The position numbers were made by a program, and so were the translations under genes. From the NCBI GenBank assembly GCA_964476705.1, contig CAYZBM010000007.1, positions 1 through 46,759 on the forward strand: a stretch of DNA of 46,759 nt, given 5' to 3'. Shown here piece after piece: positions 32,247 to 40,838 of the stretch (position 1 is its first letter; each line of letters begins with the position of its first letter). Below the pieces are notes generated by a model. That model was not told the origin of the DNA. It did not search any database and saw nothing but the letters and a program-made list of their open reading frames with translations. The DNA is from CAYZBM01 sp964476705 (GTDB lineage Bacteria; Pseudomonadota; Alphaproteobacteria; Rickettsiales; UBA6187).

Positions 32247-33276
32247 AGCTTCTTACGCATTCAATTAAAGCATAAACATTATCTAAGGGGGTCGTTGGTA
32301 AGATACCATGACCTAAATTAAAAATAAATTTTTTACCCCGCATAATGTCTAGTATTTCTTTTGTTTTTTCTAAAGCCTTATTTTTATCTTGCGCCAAAAT
32401 TTCAGGATCTAAATTACCTTGTAAAATAAGTTTGCTAGAACTTGCAATAGATCTTAAATCCGCCTCGTAATCAAGTGAAATAATATCAGCTTTAATTTCT
32501 TGCTCATAGTCTTGGTAAAAGTTTTTTACCCCTTTAGGAAAAATACTCACAATTACCTGTGGATATTTTTTCTTAAGTTTATTTACAATATTCTTAATTG
32601 GAGTAATAGACCAGTTTTTAATCTCATCTTCATTTAAAAGTCCAGCCCAAGAATCAAAAATTTGCACCATTTGTGATCCAGCTTCAATTTGTAAGGCCAG
32701 ATGTTTAAATATCGCATCCTCTAAGACGGTTAATAATTTAGCGAAAGATTTTGGATTTTGATAAGCCCATTTTTTAGCCAATTCAAAATTTTTAGATCCT
32801 CGACCTTCTAGCATATAAGCTGCTAGTGTCCATGGAGCTCCAGCAAAACCAATCAGAGTTATGTGATTTGGTAAATTCTTTTTAACTATTTTTATAGCCT
32901 TATAGATCGGCTCTAATGTTGACTGATTAAATCTTAATTTATCTATTTCTGCTTCTTTTTTTATAGTATTAAGAACAGGCCCTATATTTTCAAAAAACTC
33001 AACATCGATACCTAGAGCATCAGGAATTACCAATATATCAGAGAAAATTATTGCCGCATCAAAATTAAATCTTCTTATTGGCTGTAAAGTAATTTCTGCT
33101 GCCACCTCAGGATTATAACAACAATTTAAAAAATTACCATTCTTAGCTCTTAAAGTTAAATACTCGGGTAAGTATCTTCCTGCTTGCCTCATTAACCAAA
33201 TCGGTGGAGAAGAGGATATTTTATTGTCTAATAAATTAATTATTTTGTTATTAGCTAGCTTTGAAAGATCAGTCAT
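32239..33276 (-). CDS. hemE: Uroporphyrinogen decarboxylase
   Basis: HemE converts uroporphyrinogen III to coproporphyrinogen III in the cytoplasm. The 345-aa barrel has the N-terminal signature PPIWLMRQAGRYLPEY with substrate-binding Arg, the catalytic Asp in AAIIFSDILVIPDALG, and GFAGAPWTLAAYMLEG. It starts at the left edge of the candidate replication origin and is transcribed away from it. hemH overlaps its 3' end, and hemJ follows, so hemE-hemH-hemJ form one unit. Confidence 0.98.
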   Translation of the reverse strand: MTDLSKLANNKIINLLDNKISSSPPIWLMRQAGRYLPEYLTLRAKNGNFLNCCYNPEVAAEITLQPIRRFNFDAAIIFSDILVIPDALGIDVEFFENIGPVLNTIKKEAEIDKLRFNQSTLEPIYKAIKIVKKNLPNHITLIGFAGAPWTLAAYMLEGRGSKNFELAKKWAYQNPKSFAKLLTVLEDAIFKHLALQIEAGSQMVQIFDSWAGLLNEDEIKNWSITPIKNIVNKLKKKYPQVIVSIFPKGVKNFYQDYEQEIKADIISLDYEADLRSIASSSKLILQGNLDPEILAQDKNKALEKTKEILDIMRGKKFIFNLGHGILPTTPLDNVYALIECVRSYG

Positions 33277-33681
33277 GGATTCTCTTATTAATAATAATAT
33301 TATAATTATACTTAAGGATTATGTTAGTATATAGGCAACTGTATAGTGTGAATTAATTTTTATCCAGATACTTATACACAGATGTTTTTGAAAGACAATC
33401 CTTAGCTACATACTTGTGGATAATTATGTTAGTAACTTTTAAATAGTCCAGTTTTTTCTTATAATTTTATTACTATGTTAGTTTTGTGGATAAAAATTAA
33501 ATAAACAGCAATAAAAAAACTTATCAACCTATGTGGAAAAAGTTACTAACATGTGGATAAGTACTGGTAAAAAAAATGGATATATGTATAAAAGTATGTG
33601 GATAGATTTGTCTACAGAGTTATCCATATATTAATCCACAGGGTTATCAACATTCTAAATTTATAAGTATATTTTTCTATT
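33277..33681. other. oriC: Candidate chromosomal replication origin (oriC) with a cluster of DnaA boxes
   Basis: This 405-base gene-free stretch has three perfect DnaA boxes (TTATCCACA on the minus strand) at 33415-33423, 33485-33493 and 33552-33560. Seven single-mismatch boxes lie at 33360-33368, 33372-33380, 33532-33540, 33597-33605, 33620-33628, 33632-33640 and 33644-33652, and a two-mismatch box at 33521-33529. Both edges are extremely AT-rich and could be unwinding elements. hemE on one side and the ppsR/DUF299 gene on the other is the known origin context in Caulobacter and Rickettsia. Genes on both sides point outward. No perfect TTAA-N7-TTAA CtrA site was found. Confidence 0.88.
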
Positions 33682-34512
33682 ATGAGCAATTTTCATCTAC
33701 ATTTAGTTTCTGATTCTACCGGTGAAACGGTAAGTTCGGTCTTTCGTTCGGTTATGGTTCAATTTGATAATGTTGAAGTAGAAGAACATTTTTGGGCTCT
33801 AGTTAGAACTAAACATCAAATAGATAAAGTTTTAGAAGGAGTAAAAAAAAATCCCGGCTTTGTTTTATATACTATTGCCGATCAAGAACTTAGATCTTAT
33901 TTGACTCGTGAATGCCATAGATTTAATATTCCTTCAGTTTCAGTACTATCGCGAATAGTTGCAGACCTATCAATATTTTTTGGCGTAAAACCTACAGGAC
34001 AAGTAGGAAAACAATATGAACTTACAGAAGAGTATTTTTCTAGGGTTGAAGCCATTAATTTTGCTTTAACTCATGATGACGGGCAATCAGTTTGGGATTT
34101 AGAAGACGCTGATATAATTGTAGTTGGAGTTTCACGAAGTTCAAAATCACCAACCTCTATGTATTTAGCATTTCGTGGATTTAGATCAGCAAATGTTCCT
34201 TATGTACCTAAGGTTCCTTTGCCTGAACATTTAACCAAACTAAAAAAACCTTTAGTTGTCGGACTTACAATTAATCCTGAAGTTTTAGTACAAATTCGTA
34301 AAAACCGCTTACTTTCTTTGAATGAAGAGCGGGATAGTAATTATATTAATTATGATGATGTTGAAGAAGAAGTTATTGAGGCTAGAAAATTATTTACTAA
34401 AAATAATTGGCCTATTATTGATGTTTCACGGCGTTCCGTTGAAGAAACTTCAGCTAAAATAATTCAGCTTTATCAAGAAAAACAAGAAAAAGATCGGGAG
34501 ATGAAGGTTTGA
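33682..34512 (+). CDS. ppsR: Pyruvate,phosphate dikinase regulatory protein (DUF299)
   Basis: These bifunctional enzymes phosphorylate (using ADP) and dephosphorylate PPDK or PEP synthase, setting the direction of pyruvate/PEP flow. The 276-aa protein starts FHLHLVSDSTGETVSSVFRS and carries the P-loop-like GVSRSSKSPTS at 149-159. FRGFRSANVPYVP is also typical. It is the first gene to the right of the candidate origin, the same position as in Rickettsia and Caulobacter. Its target kinase is not in the window. Its stop codon overlaps the aroE start. Confidence 0.95.
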   Translation: MSNFHLHLVSDSTGETVSSVFRSVMVQFDNVEVEEHFWALVRTKHQIDKVLEGVKKNPGFVLYTIADQELRSYLTRECHRFNIPSVSVLSRIVADLSIFFGVKPTGQVGKQYELTEEYFSRVEAINFALTHDDGQSVWDLEDADIIVVGVSRSSKSPTSMYLAFRGFRSANVPYVPKVPLPEHLTKLKKPLVVGLTINPEVLVQIRKNRLLSLNEERDSNYINYDDVEEEVIEARKLFTKNNWPIIDVSRRSVEETSAKIIQLYQEKQEKDREMKV

Positions 34513-35342
34513 AAGCTGCAGTTATAGGAAATCCAATAAAACATTCTTTATCGCCACATATCCATGGTTTTTGGTTAAAAAAATACGGAATAGATGGAGA
34601 ATATTTGGCTCAAGAAATACCAAATAATAAACAGGATTTAAATTTATTTTTAAAATCATTAAAAGCTAATGGATTTAGCGGGCTAAACGTTACTTTACCA
34701 TTTAAAGTAGAAATATTTAATTTGCTGGATGTTGTGGATAATCTAGCAAAAAAAATTGGCGCCGTAAATACGGTTTTTTTTAATAAAGAAGGAAAACTCA
34801 CGGGGACAAATACAGATGCTTATGGCTTTATCCAAAGTATTAAAAAACAAGTACCCAATGTTAATCTAGCACAAAAAACAGCTTTAGTTTTAGGTGCTGG
34901 AGGGGCTAGTAGGGCTATATTATATGGCTTGCTAGAAGAAAAAGTAAAAAAAATATATTTAACTAATCGAACCACAGATAAGGCTTTAGAGCTTAAAGCT
35001 ATTTTTGGGGATAAAATAGAAATATGCGACTGGAAAAAAAAAGAAGAATTATTAAAATCAGTTGATTTACTAGTAAACACTACAAGCTTAGGCATGATAG
35101 CTAAGGATGAGTTGATTATAGACCTTAGAAATCTACCAAATAGCTCTATTGTGGTTGATATAGTCTATAATCCTCTAGAAACTAAGCTGTTAAAGCAAGC
35201 TAAGGCTCAAGGACATATAACGGTTGATGGTCTTTGGATGTTATTATATCAAGCAGTTTTTGGCTTTGAATTATTTTTTGGTAAAAAACCAGAAGTAACA
35301 GAAGAATTAAGGCAAATTTGTATAAAACAGTTTAGGTCATGA
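34509..35342 (+). CDS. aroE: Shikimate dehydrogenase (TTG start)
   Basis: AroE reduces 3-dehydroshikimate with NADPH in aromatic amino acid and chorismate synthesis. The 277-aa protein begins with TTG, giving KAAVIGNPIKHSLSPHIHGFW. No nearer in-frame ATG fits, and the TTG overlaps the ppsR stop (TTGA) with GAAGG upstream, so translational coupling is likely. Catalytic Lys66 (NVTLPFK) and Asp103 (GTNTDAYGF) are present, as are the nucleotide loop GAGGASRA and the C-terminal DGLWMLLYQAVFGFELFFG. Confidence 0.96.
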   Translation: MKAAVIGNPIKHSLSPHIHGFWLKKYGIDGEYLAQEIPNNKQDLNLFLKSLKANGFSGLNVTLPFKVEIFNLLDVVDNLAKKIGAVNTVFFNKEGKLTGTNTDAYGFIQSIKKQVPNVNLAQKTALVLGAGGASRAILYGLLEEKVKKIYLTNRTTDKALELKAIFGDKIEICDWKKKEELLKSVDLLVNTTSLGMIAKDELIIDLRNLPNSSIVVDIVYNPLETKLLKQAKAQGHITVDGLWMLLYQAVFGFELFFGKKPEVTEELRQICIKQFRS

Positions 35343-35941
35343 AAAAAATAGCTAAAATAATAGGAATTACAGGCGGCTTAGCTACAGGAAAAAGCTATGT
35401 TTCTAGAATTTTATTAGAAAATCTAGGAAACAAAGCTATTTTATTTGATGCTGATAAAATGGTTCACGAACTATTCATACACAACCAGGAAGTAATAAAT
35501 TTAATTGGAAAACAATTTCCCGCAGTAGTAAAAAAACAGCAGATAGATCGAGGATTTTTAGGAGAAATAGTTTTTAATGATCCGCAAAAATTAACTAAGC
35601 TTGAGCAAATAATTCATCCTTTTGTAGAAGAAGAGCTTAAAAAACACTTTGAACAAAATACGTCAGACTTTATAATATTAGATGTTCCTTTGTTGTTTGA
35701 AACTAATCTACATAAATATTGCCAGCATATAATTTTAACTATTTGTGAGCGCAAGGTTCAAATAAAAAGAGTTGAAGCTCGTGGTAATAATTTGTCAAGG
35801 CTTGAGATTGTTGAACAAAGAATGTTAAAAGAAGAAGATAAAAAACAATTAGCTAATTTTATCATAGACACTACTTTACCAGAGAATGACTTTAAGGACT
35901 ATATGCAAAATATTATAACTAAAATAAAAGATAAAAGTTAA
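35339..35941 (+). CDS. coaE: Dephospho-CoA kinase
   Basis: CoaE phosphorylates dephospho-CoA, the last step of coenzyme A synthesis. The 200-aa P-loop kinase shows GITGGLATGKS (P-loop at 12-19), DADKMVHELF (substrate site) and LDVPLLFETNLH. It overlaps the aroE stop by four bases and precedes dnaQ by five bases, so ppsR-aroE-coaE-dnaQ form a tightly packed operon. Confidence 0.96.
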   Translation: MKKIAKIIGITGGLATGKSYVSRILLENLGNKAILFDADKMVHELFIHNQEVINLIGKQFPAVVKKQQIDRGFLGEIVFNDPQKLTKLEQIIHPFVEEELKKHFEQNTSDFIILDVPLLFETNLHKYCQHIILTICERKVQIKRVEARGNNLSRLEIVEQRMLKEEDKKQLANFIIDTTLPENDFKDYMQNIITKIKDKS

Positions 35942-35946
35942 AAATT

Positions 35947-36618
35947 ATGTCAGAAGAAATTTTAAGAGAGATTGTTTTTGACGTTGAGACGACAGGTTTT
36001 GAAGCTCATAACGGCCACAGAATGGTCGAGATTGGTGCGGTTGAACTAATTAATAAAAAGGTTACTGGCCAATTTTTTCATACCTATATTAATCCTGAAC
36101 GAGACATGCCAAAATCGGCAGAAAGAGTCCACGGTTTAACAATTGATTTTCTACAAGATAAGCCGCTTTTTAAAGAAATAATAGATGAATTTTTAAGTTT
36201 TCTAAAAAATGATAAGTTGGTGATTCATAACGCCCCATTTGATATGGGATTTTTAAATCACCATTTGCAAGAACTTAAGAAAAAACCACTGCCCTTTTCT
36301 CGTGCTATAGATACATTAGAAATTGCCAGGAAAAAATTTCCAGGAGCTAAAGCTACTTTAGACGCGTTATGTACCAGATATAATGTAAGTTTAGAACATC
36401 GGGATAAACACGGAGCGTTGCTCGATGCCGGACTCTTAGCTGAAGTTTATATTAAAATGGTGGGGATGAACCAAGGTCAGCTTAATTTATCACCGGAGCT
36501 CAAAAGACAACAAGAAATTATTAAAAGGGCCAAACCACTAAAATTAGCCAGAAACTTTCAGGTTTCTGAAGAAGAGTTGTTGTTGCATGCCGAATTTATA
36601 AAAAAAATAGGTCTATAG
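35947..36618 (+). CDS. dnaQ: DNA polymerase III epsilon subunit (3'-5' proofreading exonuclease)
   Basis: DnaQ proofreads newly made DNA within the replicative polymerase. The 223-aa protein is a DEDDh exonuclease: Exo I FDVETTGF with Asp12 and Glu14, VHGLTIDFL, Exo II VIHNAPFDMGFL, and Exo III HRDKHGALLDAGLLAEVY. The C-terminal tail after about 185 would contact the polymerase alpha subunit. It ends ten bases before the convergent secB stop. Confidence 0.95.
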   Translation: MSEEILREIVFDVETTGFEAHNGHRMVEIGAVELINKKVTGQFFHTYINPERDMPKSAERVHGLTIDFLQDKPLFKEIIDEFLSFLKNDKLVIHNAPFDMGFLNHHLQELKKKPLPFSRAIDTLEIARKKFPGAKATLDALCTRYNVSLEHRDKHGALLDAGLLAEVYIKMVGMNQGQLNLSPELKRQQEIIKRAKPLKLARNFQVSEEELLLHAEFIKKIGL

Positions 36619-36627
36619 CTCAAACCA

Positions 36628-37119
36628 TTATTTATTTGCAGCTTTAGCTTCACGCTCTTTATTTTTACGGAATAAATCTGCAAAATCTATTGGATCAATA
36701 AGCAATGGAGGAAAACCTGAATTTTGTACTGTTTCTGCTAAAATTTGCCGGGCAAAAGGAAATAAAAGACCAGGACAATAAATCATCAAAATAGGCTCTA
36801 AGTCTTTTTCAGGCACAGTAACGTCGAAAACTCCAGCGTAAGCAAGCTCGGCAACAAAAAGATTGGTCTTTTCATCTCGATCAGCTTTGGCGCTAAAAGC
36901 TAAAATAACCTCAAATCTATTATTTTCCAGGTGTTTTACTTTAACATCAATATTTATACTGATATTTGGCGCCTTATCTGACTTGCCTATATTTTGTGGA
37001 GAATGAGGATTTTCAAAGGATAAATCTTTTATATATTGTGCTACAACTCCGATACCCAATTGTTGTTTTTCAGGTTGGGCTTGAGGCGTTGTATTATTAT
37101 CTTTATTTTTTGTGCTCAT
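36628..37119 (-). CDS. secB: Protein-export chaperone SecB
   Basis: SecB is the tetrameric chaperone that keeps exported proteins unfolded and passes them to SecA. The 163-aa protein has a short disordered N-terminus, then IGVVAQYIKDLSFENPHSP, VKHLENNRFEVILAFSAKA, LAYAGVFDV and YCPGLLFPFARQILAETVQNSGFPPLLIDPIDFADLF, all diagnostic. It is divergent from the Tim44-like gene and shares an interlocked promoter region with it. Confidence 0.97.
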   Translation of the reverse strand: MSTKNKDNNTTPQAQPEKQQLGIGVVAQYIKDLSFENPHSPQNIGKSDKAPNISINIDVKVKHLENNRFEVILAFSAKADRDEKTNLFVAELAYAGVFDVTVPEKDLEPILMIYCPGLLFPFARQILAETVQNSGFPPLLIDPIDFADLFRKNKEREAKAANK

Positions 37120-37164
37120 ATTTTAATTTCAATTCTAAAAATTTATACTTTTTAATTAGTCACC

Positions 37165-37193
37165 TTGACCTTATATATAACAAGAACTATATT
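37165..37193 (+). promoter_or_regulatory. Promoter of the Tim44-like gene and mltA
   Basis: TTGACC (37165-37170) and TATATT (37188-37193) are 17 bases apart. The start codon at 37281 leaves a leader of about 80 bases. Confidence 0.55.
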
Positions 37194-37202
37194 CGTGTCC
37201 AA
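37174..37202 (-). promoter_or_regulatory. Promoter of secB, interlocked with the opposite promoter
   Basis: On the minus strand TTGGAC (37197-37202) and TATATA (37174-37179) are 17 bases apart. It shares 20 bases with the plus-strand promoter at 37165-37193, so polymerase can occupy only one at a time. Confidence 0.5.
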
Positions 37203-37280
37203 TTAAAAGGACTTACGATCAAGATACTATAGATATTTAAAGTATTATCAATATTAAATTTTATAAAAAAGCTAAAAATA

Positions 37281-37940
37281 ATGGCGTCAATACTCATTTT
37301 TCTAATACTCACTGTTTTTTTTGTAGTAAAATTGTATCAAGCTTTAGGTAGCGAAAAACATGATACCAGCAAAAATAATGTTAGACCCATGAACCCAGAT
37401 GATCTTGGAAGCGGGATGGTTATACAAGGTGAGAAAAAAGTAATAGATCCAAAAGAGCAAGATAAACTTGGTGAGGAAAAATACGGCTTTGTCTTATGGG
37501 GCAAAATAAAAGATATACAGAAAATTGATAAAAGTTTTTCAGCGGAAGAGTTTTTAGAGGGTGCGGTTTATGCCTTTGAACTTATAGTAAAATCTTTTTC
37601 TAAAGACGACAAGGTTACCTTAAAAAGACTAATAGCAGAAGATTTATATAAAAATTTAGCAGATGAAATAGACAAAAGACAATTAGCTGGGCAAAAACAA
37701 GAAACAACTATTATTTCAATGATCGGTTATGAAATTATAGATATATTCCTTGAAGGAAAAAAACAAGCCTCAATTAAAGTTAGGTTCGAAACAGATCAGG
37801 TTTTGTTTATTAAAGATAATGAAGGCAATATCATTCAAGGCAATTCTGCTGATATAGATAGGGTGGTTGATGTTTGGACCTTTAGACGCAATTTATCCTC
37901 TAGCGATCCTAATTGGCTATTGGTAGAGACTACCAAATAA
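37281..37940 (+). CDS. Tim44-like domain protein, membrane-anchored
   Basis: This 219-aa protein starts with one membrane anchor (residues 2-18, ILIFLILTVFFVVKLYQALG), then a charged linker, then a Tim44-like domain at about 70-217 (FSAEEFLEGAVYAFELIVKSFSKDD...DLYKNLADEI, ISMIGYEIIDIFLEGKK, VVDVWTFRRNLSSSDPNWLLVETT). Bacterial Tim44-like proteins are anchored in the inner membrane and are linked to protein export or assembly; the mitochondrial relative serves the TIM23 import motor. Being next to secB and mltA is the conserved alphaproteobacterial order. Confidence 0.9.
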   Translation: MASILIFLILTVFFVVKLYQALGSEKHDTSKNNVRPMNPDDLGSGMVIQGEKKVIDPKEQDKLGEEKYGFVLWGKIKDIQKIDKSFSAEEFLEGAVYAFELIVKSFSKDDKVTLKRLIAEDLYKNLADEIDKRQLAGQKQETTIISMIGYEIIDIFLEGKKQASIKVRFETDQVLFIKDNEGNIIQGNSADIDRVVDVWTFRRNLSSSDPNWLLVETTK

Positions 37941-37991
37941 AAATAATCTAAATTTAAGAGTTGTAATAATAAAAAATCTTAGGAAAAGATT

Positions 37992-39062
37992 ATGATTAAA
38001 AAAAGTATTTTAATAGCGTTTGTAATTTTAAGCTTGTTTGCTTGCAGCCATCAAGATAAATTGGTGCTAAGGCCAGCCTCTTATGAGGAACTTCCTGGCT
38101 GGGGGAAAGATAAATATAAAAATGCTCTAAAAACTTTTAATATCTCTTGTACTAGATTCTCAAAACAAAAACCTGAAAATAAAATTCATACAAGCGGTGT
38201 TGGGGGCGAAATAGCTAAATGGCAAGATATTTGCAATAAAGCAGCTATAACTCCTAAAAATGATGCCTCAGCAAGAGAATTTTTTGAAAAAAACTTTGCT
38301 CCATTTAGTGTAAAAAATGGCAGTAAAGAAAAAGGTTTATTTACTGGTTATTATGAAGCAAGTTTAGAAGCTAGCCGCAAAAAACACGGGATTTATATTT
38401 ATCCTATTTATGCTAAACCTAAAAACTTAGGGCTTGGGCAAAAATATTTTACACGAAAAGAAATAGAATTGGGGGCTCTAGCGGGGCAACAATTAGAACT
38501 ATTTTATGTTTCTGACAAAGTAGAATTGTTTTTCTTACAAATTCAGGGTTCAGGAGTGCTGCATTTAGATAGTGGAGAATATGTTAGGGTTGGTTATGCT
38601 GGGCAAAACGGGTACCCTTATACGCCAATTGGCAAGCATCTTATAAAAACAAATGAAATAAAAAAAGAAGATATGAGCGCGCAAGCTATAAAAAATTGGT
38701 TACGCAAGAATAATACTCAGGCAGATAAAGTTATGGACCTAAATGAATCTTATGTTTTTTTTAGAGAAGTTGTAGGTAAAGGTCCAATAGGGGGTGCGGG
38801 GGTTCCTTTAACTAAATGGAGATCTTTAGCTGTAGATAAAAACTTTATTCCTTATGGAGCTCCTTTATGGCTTAATGTTAATTTTAAAAGCATAAATGGG
38901 CAAAATAAAAACACATCAAGATTAATGGTGGCTCAAGATACTGGTGGTGCCATAAAAGGCCCAATTCGAGGAGATATCTTCTTTGGTCGCGGGCAGAAGG
39001 CTGAAAATTATGCCAGTTCTCAAAATTCAGAAGGCTCGTATTTTATGTTGTTGCCTAAGTAG
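37992..39062 (+). CDS. mltA: Membrane-bound lytic murein transglycosylase A
   Basis: MltA cleaves peptidoglycan glycan strands to 1,6-anhydromuropeptides at the outer membrane. The 356-aa protein has a lipoprotein signal (MIKKSILIAFVILSLFAC, Cys18). GLFTGYYEASLEASR, FFLQIQGSGVLHLDSGEYVRVGYAGQNGYPYTPIG and the C-terminal 3D-domain MVAQDTGGAIKGPIRGDIFFGRG with the catalytic Asp are all present. It follows the Tim44-like gene after 51 bases. With murA it indicates active cell-wall turnover. Confidence 0.96.
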   Translation: MIKKSILIAFVILSLFACSHQDKLVLRPASYEELPGWGKDKYKNALKTFNISCTRFSKQKPENKIHTSGVGGEIAKWQDICNKAAITPKNDASAREFFEKNFAPFSVKNGSKEKGLFTGYYEASLEASRKKHGIYIYPIYAKPKNLGLGQKYFTRKEIELGALAGQQLELFYVSDKVELFFLQIQGSGVLHLDSGEYVRVGYAGQNGYPYTPIGKHLIKTNEIKKEDMSAQAIKNWLRKNNTQADKVMDLNESYVFFREVVGKGPIGGAGVPLTKWRSLAVDKNFIPYGAPLWLNVNFKSINGQNKNTSRLMVAQDTGGAIKGPIRGDIFFGRGQKAENYASSQNSEGSYFMLLPK

Positions 39063-39090
39063 ATCGCTGTAATATAAGCAGCTAAGTTTA

Positions 39091-39131
39091 ATGTGGCGAA
39101 AAATGTGGCGAAAAATACAGGATTTCTCCTG
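39091..39131. terminator. Short hairpin and 12-bp tandem duplication between convergent mltA and xerC
   Basis: ATGTGGCGAAAA occurs twice head to tail (39091-39102 and 39103-39114). Next to it CAGGA and TCCTG (39118-39122, 39127-39131) form a small hairpin between the two stop codons. Termination is plausible but the stem is short. Confidence 0.35.
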
Positions 39132-39141
39132 ACTAAAAACA

Positions 39142-40089
39142 TTATTTGCGTGGATGCGCTAGAGTATATTTTTCCAGCAACTGGTTTATGTTTATATTAG
39201 TATAAACTTGAGTTGAACTTAGGTCGCTATGTCCTAACAGTTCTTGGATGGTCCTTAAATCAACACCATTACTTAAAAGATGGGTAGCAAAACTATGCCT
39301 GAAAGAATGAGGAGTCATTGACTCAGGTAGTCCTAATCCTTTACGTAATTTGCGTAATTGTTTACTAAAAATAGCGGCTTGCAGTTGCTTACCTTTTTCG
39401 CCAATAAATAAAAAATCATTTCCATTTAAGTCAAAAGGACAAGCAGCCAGATATTTTTTTATAGCTTCATTTACTTGGGGAAGTAATGGAAGTTGTCGTT
39501 CTTTACTTCTTTTGCCCATTACAATAATATTTTCTCCATTACTTAAGTCTTTTACCTTTAAAGATAAAGCTTCAGATATTCTTAAGCCTAAACCATAAAT
39601 AAGTATAAGCAAGGCTGTATCTCTTAAGCCCAGCCATTCATTTTTAGCAAGATCAGAGATTCTGTTTGTTGCGGTTAAAGCATCATTTACATTTAAAGCT
39701 TTAGGCAGGGGCTTAGATTTTTTTGGACTTCTAATTTGAAATATATCGGTATTTTGAATTAAATTGGTTTTGGCTAAATAACGAAAAAAGTTTCTTAAGG
39801 CCGACAAAGCTCTGCTTGATGAAGAATGGTCAAACCCTTCCCTATGTCTATAAGCAAGCCATGCCCGAAAATCTTTTAAGGTAAGTTTTTTTATAGCATT
39901 GGTATCAATAGCTCCACCATTATGCTGGATAATGAAATTTAAAAAATTATTTAAATCTTGTCTGTAAGCAACAATACTATGGGAAGATAGTTGTTTTTCA
40001 GAACTTAGCCAGCTTAGCCATTTCCCTACATATAATTCTAAATTGCTAAGCTTATTTTCAGTATTACCTATACTGTTTTCTAAGGTCAT
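39142..40089 (-). CDS. xerC: Tyrosine recombinase XerC
   Basis: XerC with XerD resolves chromosome dimers at dif. The 315-aa protein has an N-terminal core-binding domain (about 15-110) and a catalytic domain with all six residues: Arg170, Lys193, His261, Arg264, His287 and nucleophile Tyr296. I call it XerC rather than XerD from the neighbourhood (fsa, priA), which is where xerC lies in many alphaproteobacteria; the sequence alone does not settle it. It follows fsa after five bases. No dif-like site is visible nearby. Confidence 0.9.
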   Translation of the reverse strand: MTLENSIGNTENKLSNLELYVGKWLSWLSSEKQLSSHSIVAYRQDLNNFLNFIIQHNGGAIDTNAIKKLTLKDFRAWLAYRHREGFDHSSSSRALSALRNFFRYLAKTNLIQNTDIFQIRSPKKSKPLPKALNVNDALTATNRISDLAKNEWLGLRDTALLILIYGLGLRISEALSLKVKDLSNGENIIVMGKRSKERQLPLLPQVNEAIKKYLAACPFDLNGNDFLFIGEKGKQLQAAIFSKQLRKLRKGLGLPESMTPHSFRHSFATHLLSNGVDLRTIQELLGHSDLSSTQVYTNININQLLEKYTLAHPRK

Positions 40090-40094
40090 AAGAT

Positions 40095-40748
40095 CTATAT
40101 AATTTGCTTAGTTTTTTGCCAATCGGCTAAAAAGGTAGCTAAACCTTTGTCCGTTAATGGATGATGAAATAATTGTTTTATAGTTTGTGGCGGTATAGTT
40201 GCAACATGCGCTCCAAGTTTAGCGCTTTCTATTAAGTGAATAGGATGCCTGATTGATGCGACTAAAACTTGAGTTTTGAAATTTTCATATTGTTTATAAA
40301 TCTGACAAATATCTGCAATTAATTCTAAGCCATTTTGTCCGATATCATCTAACCTACCGACGAAAGGTGAAATGTAAGTTGCTCCAGCTTTAGCCGCCAG
40401 TATTGCTTGGGCCGCGGAGAAACATAAAGTAACATTAGTTTTGATATTATTATCAGACAGATGCTTACAAGCTTTAAGACCATCTATAGTTAAAGGTAAC
40501 TTAATAACCACATTAGGAGCTATTTGCGCTAGCTTGTCGGCCTCTTTTAGCATGTTGGTATAATCTGTGGCAATAACTTCGGCGCTAACATCACCTTTTA
40601 CTAAAGCACAAATCTCTGTTATAACCTCAATAAAGTTACGACCAGATTTTTGAATCAAAGAAGGATTGGTGGTAACTCCATCTAAAAGACCAGTTTCTGC
40701 TAGTTCTTTTATTTCGTTTACATCGGCAGTATCAACAAAAAATTTCAT
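40095..40748 (-). CDS. fsa: Transaldolase-like / fructose-6-phosphate aldolase
   Basis: This is a 217-aa small-type transaldolase of the FSA/TalC group. MKFFVDTADVNEIKE holds Asp6, GVTTNPSLIQKSG follows, and Lys83 in VVIKLPL is the Schiff-base lysine. TNVTLCFSAAQAILAAKAGATYISPFVGRLDD is the family signature. The enzyme moves dihydroxyacetone units in sugar phosphates, linking glycolysis and the pentose phosphate pathway. Whether it works as transaldolase or aldolase is not decidable here. It is divergent from priA, with AGAGGAA as its ribosome site. Confidence 0.94.
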   Translation of the reverse strand: MKFFVDTADVNEIKELAETGLLDGVTTNPSLIQKSGRNFIEVITEICALVKGDVSAEVIATDYTNMLKEADKLAQIAPNVVIKLPLTIDGLKACKHLSDNNIKTNVTLCFSAAQAILAAKAGATYISPFVGRLDDIGQNGLELIADICQIYKQYENFKTQVLVASIRHPIHLIESAKLGAHVATIPPQTIKQLFHHPLTDKGLATFLADWQKTKQII

Positions 40749-40838
40749 TTATTCCTCTAAAAAATCTGATTATAAGCTTAACGTCTCTATAAAAATCTAA
40801 AGATAACAAAATAAAACGCAATTTAAAACAACTAAACT

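Noticed and set aside
33277..33681. CtrA sites in the origin
   Set aside because: All TTAA tetramers in the interval were checked for a partner 11 bases away; no perfect TTAA-N7-TTAA pair was found.
39063..39141. dif site beside xerC
   Set aside because: No 28-base sequence with the usual two 11-base arms is visible; only a 12-bp tandem duplication and a short hairpin are present.
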